Assembly (NCBI GenBank): GCA_037176845.1
Contig: JAYKXP010000058.1
Location: 186,001-250,000, forward strand
Reading direction: 5' to 3'
Length of the DNA stretch: 64,000 nucleotides
Source of the DNA: Paramarasmius palmivorus
Lineage: Eukaryota; Basidiomycota; Agaricomycetes; Agaricales; Marasmiaceae
A model generated the notes under the pieces. It worked only from the letters and a program-made list of their open reading frames with translations. It was not told the origin of the DNA and did no database searches. Every line of letters starts with the position of its first letter. Within the stretch, counting starts at the first letter, position 1. Shown one piece after another: positions 11,235 to 22,450 of this stretch. The position numbers and the translations under genes were made by a program.

Positions 11235-12804
11235 CTAGACAGACACCTTCCCCTCCTCCCGTGAACTACTCCCTTTATCCGTCAACGCAATGTCAACAGC
11301 ACCTGTAGTAGCAACAGGTCCATCATTGAACCGTATATCCGAAACAGCCTGGCTCTCCTGTATATTCTCGACATTCTTTCCCAGTTTCGCGCGGACCATG
11401 ATCAATGTGGGTGCAATGCCCTATAATGATATAAACGTTGGTCAGCGAATAAGTAGCGTAGAAAGTAAGAAGAGGATAATCACAGCGCTCAATGTACTAA
11501 TCGGATAGAAATCATACGGAACGGAGACTACATCAGAGACGTTGCGTAAGATGAGGCCGGTCATCTGGAAGAAGGGGTAGAGGATCCCTGATTCGAGGCT
11601 GTGAAGACACATACTCAGCAAAGATCAACGTCGTGATTGAGCCCAACACATGCATAATCCGATAAACAGTCTGAACAAAGCGATCACTTGTCTGACTACC
11701 ATGGACACGGACTTGTCGGTGGATCCACCAGATTCGACCAGCTACATACACCATGGTCCATGAGCATCAAGAGGGAGCGTTAAAAGGAGAACGCCGACAT
11801 ACCAGTAAGGAGCGTTAAAATGGAATTGAATATGATGGTACCAATGTTATAACCAGTATCAACATTTTCTCCTTGATTATAGGCTTCCTCCAGCCCGTAC
11901 ACGAGGCCAACGACTACCATGATGCGGTTAGCGACTCCGGAAGCTGAAACGTTACGATGTCAGCACGCTGCACGGGAGAAGTATGAGAAAAGTAAAAAGA
12001 TGCACACCGTTAACCAAGACCGATACCACCACCAACGGTATACCAACCCATTTATTGTAACTCCAGATCGCGTAACAGCGATGGATCTGTGGTGGTATTG
12101 ATGAGTTTCAAGTTTCAACGTAGGCAACGCAAATAGCAGAACCACGAACAAGCATCCAATCTGCAGTGATACTATAACAGAATCAACTTGAAAAGGACAA
12201 ATAACGATCATACTTCAACACTTACTTGAGCATGACAGGTACCCAGTTATCAAGCTCACTAAATAAATCACCCACAAGTCAGTGACACAGTCGAAAAGCA
12301 ATCAAAAAAGTGTTCCGCGTACTAGACAGCCAGCCTATCCGTGTTATCCCTTGCAGAAAAGTATTCGCTGAGAGGCGAGGCATCCCCGGTTGAAAGAACC
12401 CCAAAATAGACAATGGTATCGTTGACGTGAAAGATGGTGTAGACCACAACGTATATCGTACACAGGACGAAAAGGGCTACTGTGAGCCCGAAATAGAGCT
12501 GGCTCGCGTTAGCGGTACCGCTCGACCTTTTTTCGTGACTTCGCATCAGATAGAGGTATGTCCCGAAGAGAAGGACGTATATGCCTGATGAGGGAAGCGA
12601 AGTGGCAAGTCAGAACGATTTGGTACACGATATTAGGGCGATAGGCGGCATACCGTAGGTAAAGTACATCGTCTAGATGCACAGGTTCAGTATAGGCTCG
12701 TGAGAAGAATATCTAGGACTGACCGACAAAGCGAATATGGGGTGGATGATCAGCCGTTGGACGGAGAGCAAAGGAGCAAGTGCTTTGGGAATTGTCGAAG
12801 ACAT
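11235..12804 (-). CDS. 7-TM membrane protein, copy C
   Basis: Ten-exon member of the copy F family, starting MSSTIPKALAPLLSVQ and ending SREEGKVSV then TAG. It has TMYFTYG (exon 2), GIYVLLFGTYLYLM (exon 3), NITADWML (exon 5), IHRCYAIWSYNKWVG (exon 6), AGRIWWIHRQVRVHG (exon 8) and IAPTLIMVRAKLGKNVE (last exon). Intron 8 at about 11653 appears to start with GC (AGGATTAT then GCATGT) where sister copies have GT. If that donor does not work, the protein would be truncated before the last two membrane segments. Confidence 0.75.
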
Positions 12805-14500
12805 GGTCGTGATGAAGATGCAGCTGGATTCCGACGTTTATAACAGTCGTCCTGCAACTTTTAATAGAACTATTGCACTGGGAAAGGGTCCATTGGGTGG
12901 ATAGGGGCGAGGAAGGTGCGGGATATCATGGAGCTGATGTGATGAGTACGAGATCCGAATGGGTTGAAACGATCAAGAAGTTGATGAGGGTCTTGCTACC
13001 ATTCCTCTACAAGTTTAGACCTCGACAGCAAATTCATCTAGAAGAATAGGGTCCTCTATATAATATATCAGCCACGAAGATCTATTGGACGGAAGGCTGA
13101 GTACTTACACACCACGCGGTTCATATTTGCTGTGACGATCCAAAGATGTACACATTGTACTCTATATACCGCAGCTGTAATTGTGGCCTGGTATCAATCA
13201 CTACGCTGATGTGAAGATACGACGTGAGAGCCTATCGATGAACAAGGGGGCAAATCTATGTCTGTGTCGATGAAGCACAAATTAAAATCCGGACGCTGTA
13301 TGTAGCCTGAATCATTCTCTCAGCACAGGTACGACGATGAAAGAGACGAAAGCGTACATCGAGCACATCCCTTCTACTTTCTTGCCCAACAGGTTCCCAT
13401 CGTTAGTGATTGAGAGACCGAGTCACCAGGTCCTGTTACGCCAAATCAGAATGGAACATTTCAGAGTCGAACAAGGAAGGCAAAGAACGCACCGGGAGAC
13501 ATTTGATTCTTCTATCGTCTTCGGCACCTTCTCAATTTGATGAGATAGCGGAGTCTAGGTGATAGTCCTTTTCAACATCACCTGCACGAGTGACGACATG
13601 TTCATATCAAGCGAGCCTGCGAGCGACGTTGGAGGACATTCAAGGGAGCGTGCTGTTTTCACTAGCATGCGTAGGTGCCGGAGAGATCAGGCAGTCCTTG
13701 TTGAACGTGTTCATCCTGGCTGGTGTTAGAGCGGCTGGGCTGGGTAAGAGGAAGAAAAAGAACGCACCTTGATTACCTCCTAGCAATGCGAGGCTTTCAG
13801 ATCCCAAGTTAAAGTTTTGGTCCTGGTTCACCGAAGACTTTTGAATCCTGTGCCCTGGAGTGGTGAAGCGATATGTAGACCTTCAAAACGTCCTAGACGA
13901 TATTCGTTTCAACGCGAGAGCAAGTATCGAGACAGAGACATTCATGTTGGGCGCGTGTTATGGGGTACTGTTGCCTGTAGGTCAAGGAATGGGACTGGTG
14001 TGAGGGGATGAGATTAGGTCATTGTAGCTCGGAAACGCGCGTTCATCCTGTCTGGAGTGTTTCCATGTTACATAGACTAAGAGGAAAAGAAACAAAGAAG
14101 CGTACCATATCGACCTGCAGCTGAGCCCATTCCCTGAAAGTCTCTGCGGAATATTTTTCCTGGAACCTCGTCGGCGAGCTGATGATGGTGAAGGCTCGGT
14201 GAAGACGCAGAAGCGTTTGAGCTGTATCCTGTTCCGCTCCAAACGATAAGTTGGCATCGACTTGTTCATTGAGGTGGTACATGATCAAGCCATAGGTTCT
14301 AGAGCCTTAGGCTTTAGGACTCGCGATAGGCGCTATGAAAGATAGACACCGTGAAGCCTTGAAAGCTTGGGTGAAAGTATCGAGAACAGGACGGGACAGA
14401 ACAACGCACGAAACGCGTCGACGACCTTGTAACGACAGCATTCGAAAGCAATATCCATTCAAACTCAAGATACAATACTTTTATACAATCCAATCCACAA
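12805..14500. other. Spacer between copy C and the IRS4-like gene
   Basis: No intact gene recognised. About 13.5-14.3 kb is unit 3 of the degenerate exon family. The rest (12.8-13.5 kb) has only short frames and nothing I can assign. Confidence 0.5.
13500..14300 (-). repeat. Degenerate exon family, unit 3
   Basis: Third unit. It keeps the longest readable piece: a minus-strand frame from 14288 reading LNEQVDANLSFGAEQDTAQT, then WAQLQVDMV just before a plausible donor, an acceptor near 14055, and a QDERAFPSY motif. Comparing the three units shows the ancestral order was probably DANLSF-like exon, AQVDMV, intron, then QDERAFPS exon. I do not recognise the parent protein. Confidence 0.5.
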
Positions 14501-16210
14501 TCACGTAGGCAACCCCAGCTGCATAACAGGCGGCGGTGGTGGCGGTTTTCTCCTCGTCTTGCCTATACTTCCATCGCCTTTACTCTCAGTCCCAGGCCCT
14601 GTACTACCATTCCCAGCAGTACTCCCAACACCAACACCATTCGCACCAACTCTCCCCACAGAAACATACGACCCAAACACTCCCGTCGAGCTCGACGGCG
14701 AAACCGACGTAGATATCGACGTAAACGACGACGTAGAAGACGTCGGCGAACCCTGCTGTACCGGTTGTATCGGATTAGGTACCGGTCTCGGTACAGGTAC
14801 GGGTATCGCCAACGTATTCGAGTTCGTCCGTGTACTAGAAACACTAGACGTACGACTGGGCGCCAGGATAGTCGTACTCCCCCTCGAAGCAATCTTCGGC
14901 AACGGCACCTCCGCCTTCCTCAACTCTTCATCAATCCTCCACATCCCCACCACAAAACTATTCTTATCCAACGACCCTGCCTGCGCCGAGTCACATTCCG
15001 CCCAGATCTCTTTCAACTTGTGTTTGGGTAGCCTAGACCAACCCCAGAGGATCTTGATAACACACCCAGGAAGTCGATCGTCTAATTGGATCGGCTTCCA
15101 TACTTCCTCGTCTTCGGAATGTTGGTGTTGATCACCGCGCCATCCAGGCCCAGGACCATCCAACGAAATCAACAACCCCTCACCGGAACCGACACCGACA
15201 CCGCGCCGCTCCCGCTGCCGCACATACTTCGCCCTTCGACCCTGCCGGACGTTTTCGTCAAAGACGGCTTCGTATCGTCTACGAGCGGTTGCTGGGACAG
15301 GTGTTGGTCGGGATGTACGTGTACCAGGTGCTTTTGTAGTAGAACTTGGTTGTGCTTTGGGCTTGGGTTTAGCTGCGGGTATCGGAGGTGGTGGTGGCTT
15401 CCTCGTAATCGTCCCCATCCCAACACCCCCAACACTGACACCAGCGTTCAACGAATGATTCGACGGACTCTTCCTCAAATACGGTGCATACCCCGTCGGT
15501 GTCGGCGGAAGCGTATGTGTCCTCGACGGAGGCGAAATCGCACTAAACGACGACATCGAAGTCGTCGATGTCGTTGAAGGCGCTCGTTCGCGGATAGGTG
15601 AAGGGAGTATTACTGTTGATGCGCTGGATGTTGAGGTTGTTGGTGAGATGGGTGTTATTGGGGTTATGGGTGAAGGAGAAGATGTAGTAGGTATCCTGAG
15701 TGAACTCGTACTCGACGATGAGGATGTAGATGAGGCTGTTGGTCGACGTTGGGGTAGTTTGGGCGGGCCTGTAGCTGTATTCGTAGTCGTAGTACCATTC
15801 CCTGTACTCTTCAAACCAGCGCCGCCGCCCCAACCTCTAACGAGCTGCTTAACACTTATATTCTCATAAGACTCCTCTACATCCCCACCTCCCCCATCCC
15901 CCGCTTCTTCCTTCTCGTTATCAGACAAAGACACTGAATGGAACGATGATATCGACGAGCTGTGCCCATGTTTGGGCGGGTAAGTGTGTGGTGAATCTAC
16001 ACGTAACAACGTCGAGTTTGGGGAAGGTTTGCGTGGTGGTAACGGTGGTGCTGGTGCATTGTTCGGCGGTGGTGGTGATGTGGATGTAGAAGGGGGTAAG
16101 GGATCTTGAAAGTTGATCAAAGGCGCATCTGCGTCGGCGGTGTTGTTTTCTGAGGATTTGGGAAAAGACCCTGATTCAAAGGCTTTGATACGGGATTGGA
16201 CGCGGGACAT
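14501..16210 (-). CDS. IRS4/Tax4-like EH-domain protein
   Basis: Single-exon gene of 569 residues starting MSRVQSRIKAFESGS; a longer frame continues upstream to 16534, but the first good family start is at 16210. Most of the protein is low-complexity Ser/Thr/Pro-rich sequence with proline tracts such as KPPPPPIPAAKPKPK. An EH domain lies at about residues 370-440: IQLDDRLPGCVIKILWGWSR, LPKHKLKEIWAECDSAQAG, SLDKNSFVVGMWRID. That architecture (disordered N-terminus, C-terminal EH domain) matches yeast Irs4/Tax4, which act with a phosphoinositide 5-phosphatase and in autophagy and rDNA silencing. The function here is inferred from that resemblance. It is transcribed divergently from the ECM15 gene. 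Confidence 0.85.
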   Translation of the reverse strand: MSRVQSRIKAFESGSFPKSSENNTADADAPLINFQDPLPPSTSTSPPPPNNAPAPPLPPRKPSPNSTLLRVDSPHTYPPKHGHSSSISSFHSVSLSDNEKEEAGDGGGGDVEESYENISVKQLVRGWGGGAGLKSTGNGTTTTNTATGPPKLPQRRPTASSTSSSSSTSSLRIPTTSSPSPITPITPISPTTSTSSASTVILPSPIRERAPSTTSTTSMSSFSAISPPSRTHTLPPTPTGYAPYLRKSPSNHSLNAGVSVGGVGMGTITRKPPPPPIPAAKPKPKAQPSSTTKAPGTRTSRPTPVPATARRRYEAVFDENVRQGRRAKYVRQRERRGVGVGSGEGLLISLDGPGPGWRGDQHQHSEDEEVWKPIQLDDRLPGCVIKILWGWSRLPKHKLKEIWAECDSAQAGSLDKNSFVVGMWRIDEELRKAEVPLPKIASRGSTTILAPSRTSSVSSTRTNSNTLAIPVPVPRPVPNPIQPVQQGSPTSSTSSFTSISTSVSPSSSTGVFGSYVSVGRVGANGVGVGSTAGNGSTGPGTESKGDGSIGKTRRKPPPPPPVMQLGLPT

Positions 16211-16343
16211 TGTGCATTGGTGGTCGTTTTTGTAGTTATGGTGTTGTGTTGGGGGTGTGGTGGTGTGAGTGAGGTGAGGTGGTTGTGGGAAGAAGAAGAG
16301 AAGAGAAGGCGTTTGACCGTTACCGTTACCGCAAACTACCACC
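16211..16343. promoter_or_regulatory. Short divergent promoter between IRS4-like and ECM15 genes
   Basis: Only 133 bp separate the two start codons, so core promoters and 5' leaders must share this space. It contains a C-T/G-A-rich strand-asymmetric stretch (16240-16320), common in fungal promoters. No clear TATA box was seen. Confidence 0.5.
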
Positions 16344-16919
16344 ATGACTTCGGAATCGGAGAATTCACAGGATTTGTATGCTGTCGCTGGTACGTCTTGC
16401 TCGTCTTCTCTTCGGTTCGTATTTATCACTAAAATAAAATAGATTTCTGCTTGATTCCGATGGGAACAGGCGAACCGTCTGTAGCGGAGTATATCGCTGA
16501 ATGTCAAAGGGTGCTCGAGAAATCTGGGGTTCAATACAAGGTCCGCTTTCGTTCAATTTCTTTATCGTTTCTGGGCTAACGATCTATTGCAATTGTAGTT
16601 ACAGTAAGAAACCAACCAAAATCCTCAAATCCAAGTACCTAACCCCGACTCCCATCTCAGCGGATACGGCACAAACCTCGGTACGCCCTTCCTCTCTTCT
16701 TTCTCATCGCCTCATCTTAAACAACCCACAGAAGGTCCCTGGACACAAGTCTCCCGCGCAATTCACGACTGCCACGCCGCAGTCCACGCAAAAGGCGCTC
16801 CTCGGATAGCTACTGATATACGGATCGGTACGCGTGTGGATAGGGAGATTAAACCTGGGACAGGGAATGAAGGGAAGGTTGAGAGGGTTAGGGAGATTTT
16901 GGAGAAGGATGAGAAGTAG
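16344..16919 (+). CDS. ECM15: ECM15/UPF0045 family protein (thiamine-binding fold)
   Basis: Five exons: 16344-16389, 16443-16540, 16599-16603 (5 nt), 16661-16680 and 16732-16919, giving 118 residues. The product starts MTSESENSQDLYAVAD and reads FCLIPMGTGEPSVAEYIAE, GVQYKLHGYGTNLEGPW, HAAVHAKGAPRIATD, IRIGTRVDREIKPGTG, then a charged C-terminal helix ending EILEKDEK. The CLIPMGTG and HGYGTN blocks identify the UPF0045/ECM15 family, small ferredoxin-fold proteins found in bacteria and fungi; yeast ECM15 is linked to cell-wall phenotypes and homologues bind thiamine-like ligands. Length is close to the family norm. All five exons are needed to restore the motif, which makes the model strong. 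This is the better preserved of two copies. Confidence 0.9.
16599..16603 (+). other. 5-nt microexon (TTACA) of ECM15
   Basis: Flanked by AATTGTAG upstream and GTAAGAAA downstream. The 57-nt intron that follows has a TACCTAAC branch-like site. Joining AAG, TTACA and CGGATACGG gives KLHGYG, the expected motif; any other joining hits a stop or leaves the frame. Confidence 0.85.
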
Positions 16920-18483
16920 GGGTTTTTACGGTGAGATACATCTGCCTTGGCTGATGGTGTAGGTTGTAGCAGGAATGATAAGTTGTTTGTAGGATATGTA
17001 AGATCTAACACGGTGTACAAGAATCAAAACAAATCTTGATTTTCAGCATTGCGCTTGACGCAGTGATTCCACTCGTGGCCTTGTTGCTCGCGATTTCTCT
17101 TCTCCCAATTTCACTCGTCATGCTACTACTGAAAAACTGCAAATACAGGACCACTCGAGGGTCACTTCGATAATTCTCTGACACCCAGACTGCCAATCGC
17201 GCTGAAGCTATGATGTCCCAGTCAATACTGCAGGTCAAAATACATGCCGAATACAGACCCAACCGATCGTTTCCTTACCGTGTACTTCAGGTTGGAGCAT
17301 CAAGGTATCGGTGATGCTGCGTAGAAAGGGAGAGGAGTGTACCAGAAGGGGCAGAAATCGAAGAAAGCCGTCGTCACCGCCTGAAGCGCAACATGCGCAG
17401 AAAAGGAGAAAATTTCGAAACACTGCAGCATCTCGCATAAACCTCTTCCACCTCAACCTGACCCAAAACCTTCAAGACCAGTCGGATTCTGGCCCTGTCA
17501 CCGCCGAACTGCGTATCCTTCTCTTTTCTCTGACCAATCTTCTCCGCATGACCACATCTCCAAAAGAACCGAGAGCCCTGCCCAAGAGCACGCTGGTCTT
17601 TGTAGGAGCTGTAAGAGGAGGCAGGGAAATTCAAAGGACGGAAGAAAGAAGCTCAGGATGCGCATGGGGCCTCGTATATCTTCGAGAACGTCTCACGAAC
17701 GTCAACACTAGTGCCTATCCCATCGCATTCCGCCGCAGTATCTGCGTATCAGGTTTCACCTATACGATATATTTGGAAATGGACCGTTACACATCGACAC
17801 CTGTCTGGTTCCTGTGTTATCCAGGGGACTAGTTGTCTGATGACCAAAGTACTATACAGAAAGATGGCAGGAGGGATTAAAGTCTCTTGGGTACTCCAGG
17901 ATATGGGTCAACACAAACCTCAGCGACTCGAACAAGATCAAACCAGTTATATGTATCAAGGACTCAGAGGTTGAATCTGTGCATCAATCTATCAGATCAT
18001 GGACAGGGGACACAGCAATCAATGGATGCGGTCAAATTGCATTCAGATAAGTACGCTACAGGGTCCATTTAAGTTCTCATACCCTCTCTGACGTCCTTTA
18101 TCAGGTGTCGCGACTCGCCATACGCGTATTGATTCCAGTGGCATGCTCGCTCTATGAGCCTCTTATAATCAGCATTATGATACGAAAATTGCAATGGCTG
18201 GGCCTTTAGGATCTCAAGCTCTTTCTTTGCTGTGTGCCGCCTCCGGCAGTCTGATGAAACAAACTTCAAGCGGCACAGCTTTGTACCCGCTGTGTTGAAG
18301 CTCCTCTGCCACCTCGTTTGTATCAAGTATCAAGCATCAAGTATCAAGCTTATCAAGTATGGATCGCCTCACACACTCCTTATATATTACTCCAATGCGA
18401 TCAATGTCCAACGTCCAACATTCGTTCGCAACAGCAACTCGTGGTTCCGAAAATAATACAGTAGCCCATATTCCGGCGTAGTA
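16920..18483. other. Spacer between ECM15 and copy D; weak minus-strand gene candidate
   Basis: A two-exon minus-strand model is possible at about 17456-17020: a frame with MRWKRFMRDAAVFRNFLLF, a donor after the codons EVHG, an acceptor near 17229, then DWDIIASARLAVWVSENY and a stop at 17005. It resembles nothing I know, so I do not call it a gene. Opposite-strand frames at 17.3-17.8 kb are equally anonymous. Confidence 0.3.
18321..18360 (+). repeat. Simple repeat based on TATCAAG
   Basis: Five imperfect copies of a 7-nt unit (TATCAAG/CATCAAG) in a row, about 125 bp upstream of the start of copy D. It looks like a short minisatellite in the promoter region; any effect on expression is unknown. 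Confidence 0.7.
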
Positions 18484-20024
18484 ATGTCGTCGACAATCCC
18501 TAACGAAGTCGCTCAGTATCTCTCTGTCGAGCGGGCGGTCATTTTTCCTCTAACTTCTTTCTCGGTAGGACTTGGAGACTTTTGTACTCTGTGATCCCAA
18601 GCTTACGCTCCACGCCTAGGTTATGTACTTTGCCTACGGTATATTCCAATCCATGGCGAACGAATCGGATTCTGGAATAATATTCTTGCCCCACTAGGCA
18701 TATATGTCCTCCTTTTCGGAGCGTATCTATACACGATGCGACGCCGCGAGCAACGGCTTGAAGATGTAGACGCTTCAAATAAGCTTTATCTGGGGCTGAC
18801 AACAGCCCTTTTCCTATTGTCTACCGTGTTTGTCGTGGCTTATACAATCTTCTATGTCAGAGACTCTGTCATGTTCTTTGACGCAGTCAAGACCAAGGAT
18901 TACCACGCTCTTGTCAGATACGCTACGCCCGCTGAAGATTTGGAGAGGGTAGTTCTTTTGTGAGTTTTCCACCCTACGCTGTCTTGTAATCAGCTCAGTT
19001 CTAACATGCCTGGGTTTACTTAGCGTTTTTGAGTACTTGATACCCGTACTTGTCAAGTAAGTTTACACCTTGTCTTTAGAGCAACATCAATATGCTGACA
19101 TTTTGACAGTATCGCGGCAGAGTGGATGCTTGTTAGCGATGTTCTCCTTCGTAAAATGCCAAATCTGATTGAAAATTTTGAACATTGCAGATTCATCGCT
19201 GCTATACAATCTGGGGTTCCGACAAGCGAATCGGTTTACCTTTGGTGCTAGCTTCGGTGCTTTCGAACGGTATTCGTTTTGTTTTCAAGCGTCCTGCCTC
19301 GCCATTGACAACTCGACTATTAGCTGTGGGGATTATTAGCATAGTCATTATGGTGGTGGGCCTCATTAAACAAGGACCCAGAGGTTTATTCACTCTGGGA
19401 GACACCATCAGTCTTGGCCACTATATTAGTAGTATGGCCGTCAACTCGATCCTGACAATTCTTACTGGTGTGTTTCCTCGTCTTCAATTGCTTCGTTCTC
19501 CTGACTCAGGTCTGTCGTTTTGACAGCGGGACGCATCTGGTGGACTCACCGACAAGTTCATGCATACACAGGCGACAAGCTCATCCAATCAGTGTGCAGG
19601 ATTGTGTGAGAATTCTGTTTTGACATTCAGAGCGTTCTTATTCACTACTTGGTATAGCATCGAATCAGGGGTTCTCTACCCAGCTTTCCAAACTGCCACT
19701 CTCATTGCGGTCAATACCTCAGATATGACGACGTTTCCGTTTGATTTCTTCCCTCTTTCTACGCTGAGCGCCGTGAGATACCTACATTCTAACTTACTAC
19801 CCAACGCCACACTGATCAATCTATTAAACAGGGAATTGCACCTACTCTCATCATGGTGCGCGCAAAACTTGGAAGGGACAAAAGTCCCCAAACGCTAAAA
19901 ATTTCCGATATACGGTTTAACGATCCACCCAGGTCTACGACCACCACAAGTCCCCATTCGCGATCCACCGATATCGCTGTGGATGAGGTCAATATACAGC
20001 CTCACAAGATGCCGCCCGTGTGAA
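18484..20024 (+). CDS. 7-TM membrane protein, copy D
   Basis: First plus-strand member of the copy F family. Ten exons with GT-AG sites can be followed. It starts MSSTIPNEVAQYLSVE (exon 1, 81 nt) and ends IQPHKMPPV then TGA. Landmarks are VMYFAYG, GIYVLLFGAYLYTM, NIAAEWML, IHRCYTIWGSDKRIG, AGRIWWTHRQVHAYTG, ESGVLYPAFQ and IAPTLIMVRAKLGRD. It looks intact. Its position downstream of ECM15 on the same strand mirrors the order ECM15 copy then copy A on the minus strand. Confidence 0.8.
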
Positions 20025-20279
20025 ATGGAGAAGTCGGACTCTGGAGTATTGAAGGATGATTTGATGCAGATGAATCGTTAGTTCAGACCATTCGAGGCGA
20101 ATGTAAGAAGGACAGTTATGGAACGGTGAAGAGAAGGCGGCGTGACAAGGAAAGTGTATATCGAGTCACATATTTACATTAGGCGGTCGTCTGGTTCATT
20201 AGACTGGCTTTGAAGCCTTGTGTCCGTGTCAATCCGAGCATAGTGAGGGAGCGAGGTGGACATACGGCCGTGTTTAGTT

Positions 20280-22450
20280 TAGTTTTTGAGGTACGCTTCG
20301 CAACGATCGGGGACGTGTATTCAGAATGAGGCCATCGGCGCGGTCAAGAGGGGCCTTCAAAGCTTCAACTTTCAAGGGCGCAAGCCAAAGAAAAAAGCCG
20401 CCCGCCGTCAGCAGTTCCAGCGCTCAGAAAATCTTTTCTCTGCTAGGACCATCACCAAGGCCGAGGTTTCCTAGGCGCCTCTCGTTGTCGACACCCTCTT
20501 AGTATTACACAACGATACAAAGAGATTTGCTGAGTCTGCGGACAGGGAAAGGCCCGACTTTTGGAGCGTTATCCCCGACTGCGACATGCCAAGACTGGTG
20601 AGAGCAAGCTGGTTTCTAGAATTAGTGTGATTTAGTACTGGCTGTACGGGGCTTGGTTAGCTTGAGGTGTTGCTTGACTCTGGTCGTCCAGTATTTGCCA
20701 AAGAAGGCCGGTTCAATCGTTGAATGTGGGTATGAATAGGGCAGTGTTGGTTAAATAAGACCAAAAATCCCTTCTTCTACGCCAGTCGTTGTACACGCGT
20801 ATCGAAGTAAGTGCATCATGGTACTCCTGAGTGAGAAGTCGAACAACTTGATGAAAGCCTGGCGTACGAAAAGAGAACAAGAGTATTGAAGGCGGCATTG
20901 AGGTTGTTGGAGGCTAGGTGCAGAGCGAGGAAGGTGTTGTCTTGACCATTCAGTAGCCTCAGAGCATCGAAGAGGGTGCAAAAGCGTGACACTGGTCGGG
21001 TTTATAAAATGCCGCGGCCCGGGCAATTTTGCCATCGGTTCCGGAGGCGTTCACTACAGCTCTGAGCTCTGAGCTCACTGACACTAGTACTACGGTAACT
21101 CTGATCTCGTCTCTCGAGCTCCGTGGAACGCGTCTACAGGAGCTACGGCTCGTGCGTTGTCCGTCTTTCTTTACATCAAATTCGCCCTGTGCAGGACGAA
21201 ATATCGCTTTTCACATTGTTCCAAGACTATCACTTTCACCCAATGCGACGACAATGCGCTCTAGTTCACGTCCAGTGGCCTAAGCGAACATCTCCTACAC
21301 GGTCCACTGTCGTACACTTGAATACCTGGAGCGTGGATAGAGTCGCGTTTCAAGCTTCAAGCCTAGTCGTCCGGCGGATGTAGACCGAGTCACGACGGCG
21401 TATCGAGTCACCCTTGTTTGTGGAATTCTCGATATCACTGCAAAAACACCAACATTGACTCCATGCTCGAAGACTAGGAGGATCGTACATTCCATTCTTC
21501 AGTCGTACGGTGTACGTACTTGTCAATGTCGCGACAGAATGGAAAAGAGCCGGAGTCTGGGAGATGAATACCAGAGGGTGGAATTTTATCGGTGCAGGCT
21601 TCAACCGCTCTCAATGTCGAGCTCTGATTACTCTGGAAATCACTATAAGTACGAGTTTCTAATTTCTGTAAATCATCACGCCATTGACTGCAACCAGCCA
21701 GAGTCGAAGGGCCCCCCGAGATATTCATACACCCTCGTTCAAAGTATTTTGCCAGCGAATCACCTTCATCAGCTTCTTTTTCGATACCTCCAAACCCTAA
21801 TCCAAACCGCTTTCCGTCTTAATGCCAAGCTCACGGTTCTATCGCTTGCTTTCCGGCCTAGACTCGTGCGTCTTTACGACGGTAAGTGTCTGCGAGTGCT
21901 ACCATGTACTGGGAAAAGCTGGAATCGACTAGGACGATCTGCAAGTCATGGAAGCTGCGGATCTCAGGCCTTCAAGTATTCTGGATTGTTGCTCCGGTCA
22001 TGATGAAGGTGCTGAGAGATAATGCCTGGGACTCGAGTTTTAGGGGATCTATGATCTACTTAATGGACAGGTGAGTAACTTGTCAATCAGCTTCGCGAGT
22101 TCAAGTATTCAATTAAAAGCCCAGCACGCGATAAACATGGACATGGTGTTTCACAATCTAGCCCCAAACCCCCAGTTAACCACAACTGACCGCAAGCTGA
22201 GGTGCCTCGAAGTCGAAGTCGGGGTGTTAGGCTATGGGTCTGTGTTCTGATGGTGAGGAGACAGCCCATTTCGAGGTCCACATGTGTGCTGTAGAGGTGG
22301 GATTGACCAGAAACTCGGATCATGGTTTCTTAATATTTGCTCTCCTTCCTTTACGTGCTCATTAATACACTTGCAGATTCTACGCAGTTTCGATCACGAC
22401 CTGATCACTAGTAATAGTGAGTCATATCGGTGTTGCTGTTAGGCCATTGA
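20280..22450 (+). repeat. Intergenic cassette, copy R1
   Basis: Duplicated non-genic block. Words such as GTCTGCGGACAGGGAAAG, GCGTGGATAGAGTCGCGTTT and TCAATCAGCTTCGCGAGTTC recur in R2 (about 57.0-59.4 kb), and AAATCATCACGCCATTG recurs in R3 (62.4-63.8 kb). No coding frame is conserved between copies. It separates copies D and E as R2 separates H and I. The stretch 22451-23258 behind it shows no gene. Confidence 0.65.

Noticed and set aside
14559..15577. Plus-strand frames of 190 and 163 codons antisense to the IRS4-like gene
   Set aside because: They mirror the Ser/Pro/Arg-rich codons of the minus-strand gene and give low-complexity or Arg/Cys-rich nonsense, whereas the minus strand encodes a clear EH domain.
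16211..16534. Upstream extension of the IRS4-like frame (108 more residues)
   Set aside because: It overlaps the ECM15 first exons on the other strand and lacks family resemblance; MSRVQSRIKAFE at 16210 is the better start.
17311..17832. 173-codon plus-strand frame
   Set aside because: No recognisable motif and atypical composition; frames of similar quality exist on the opposite strand.
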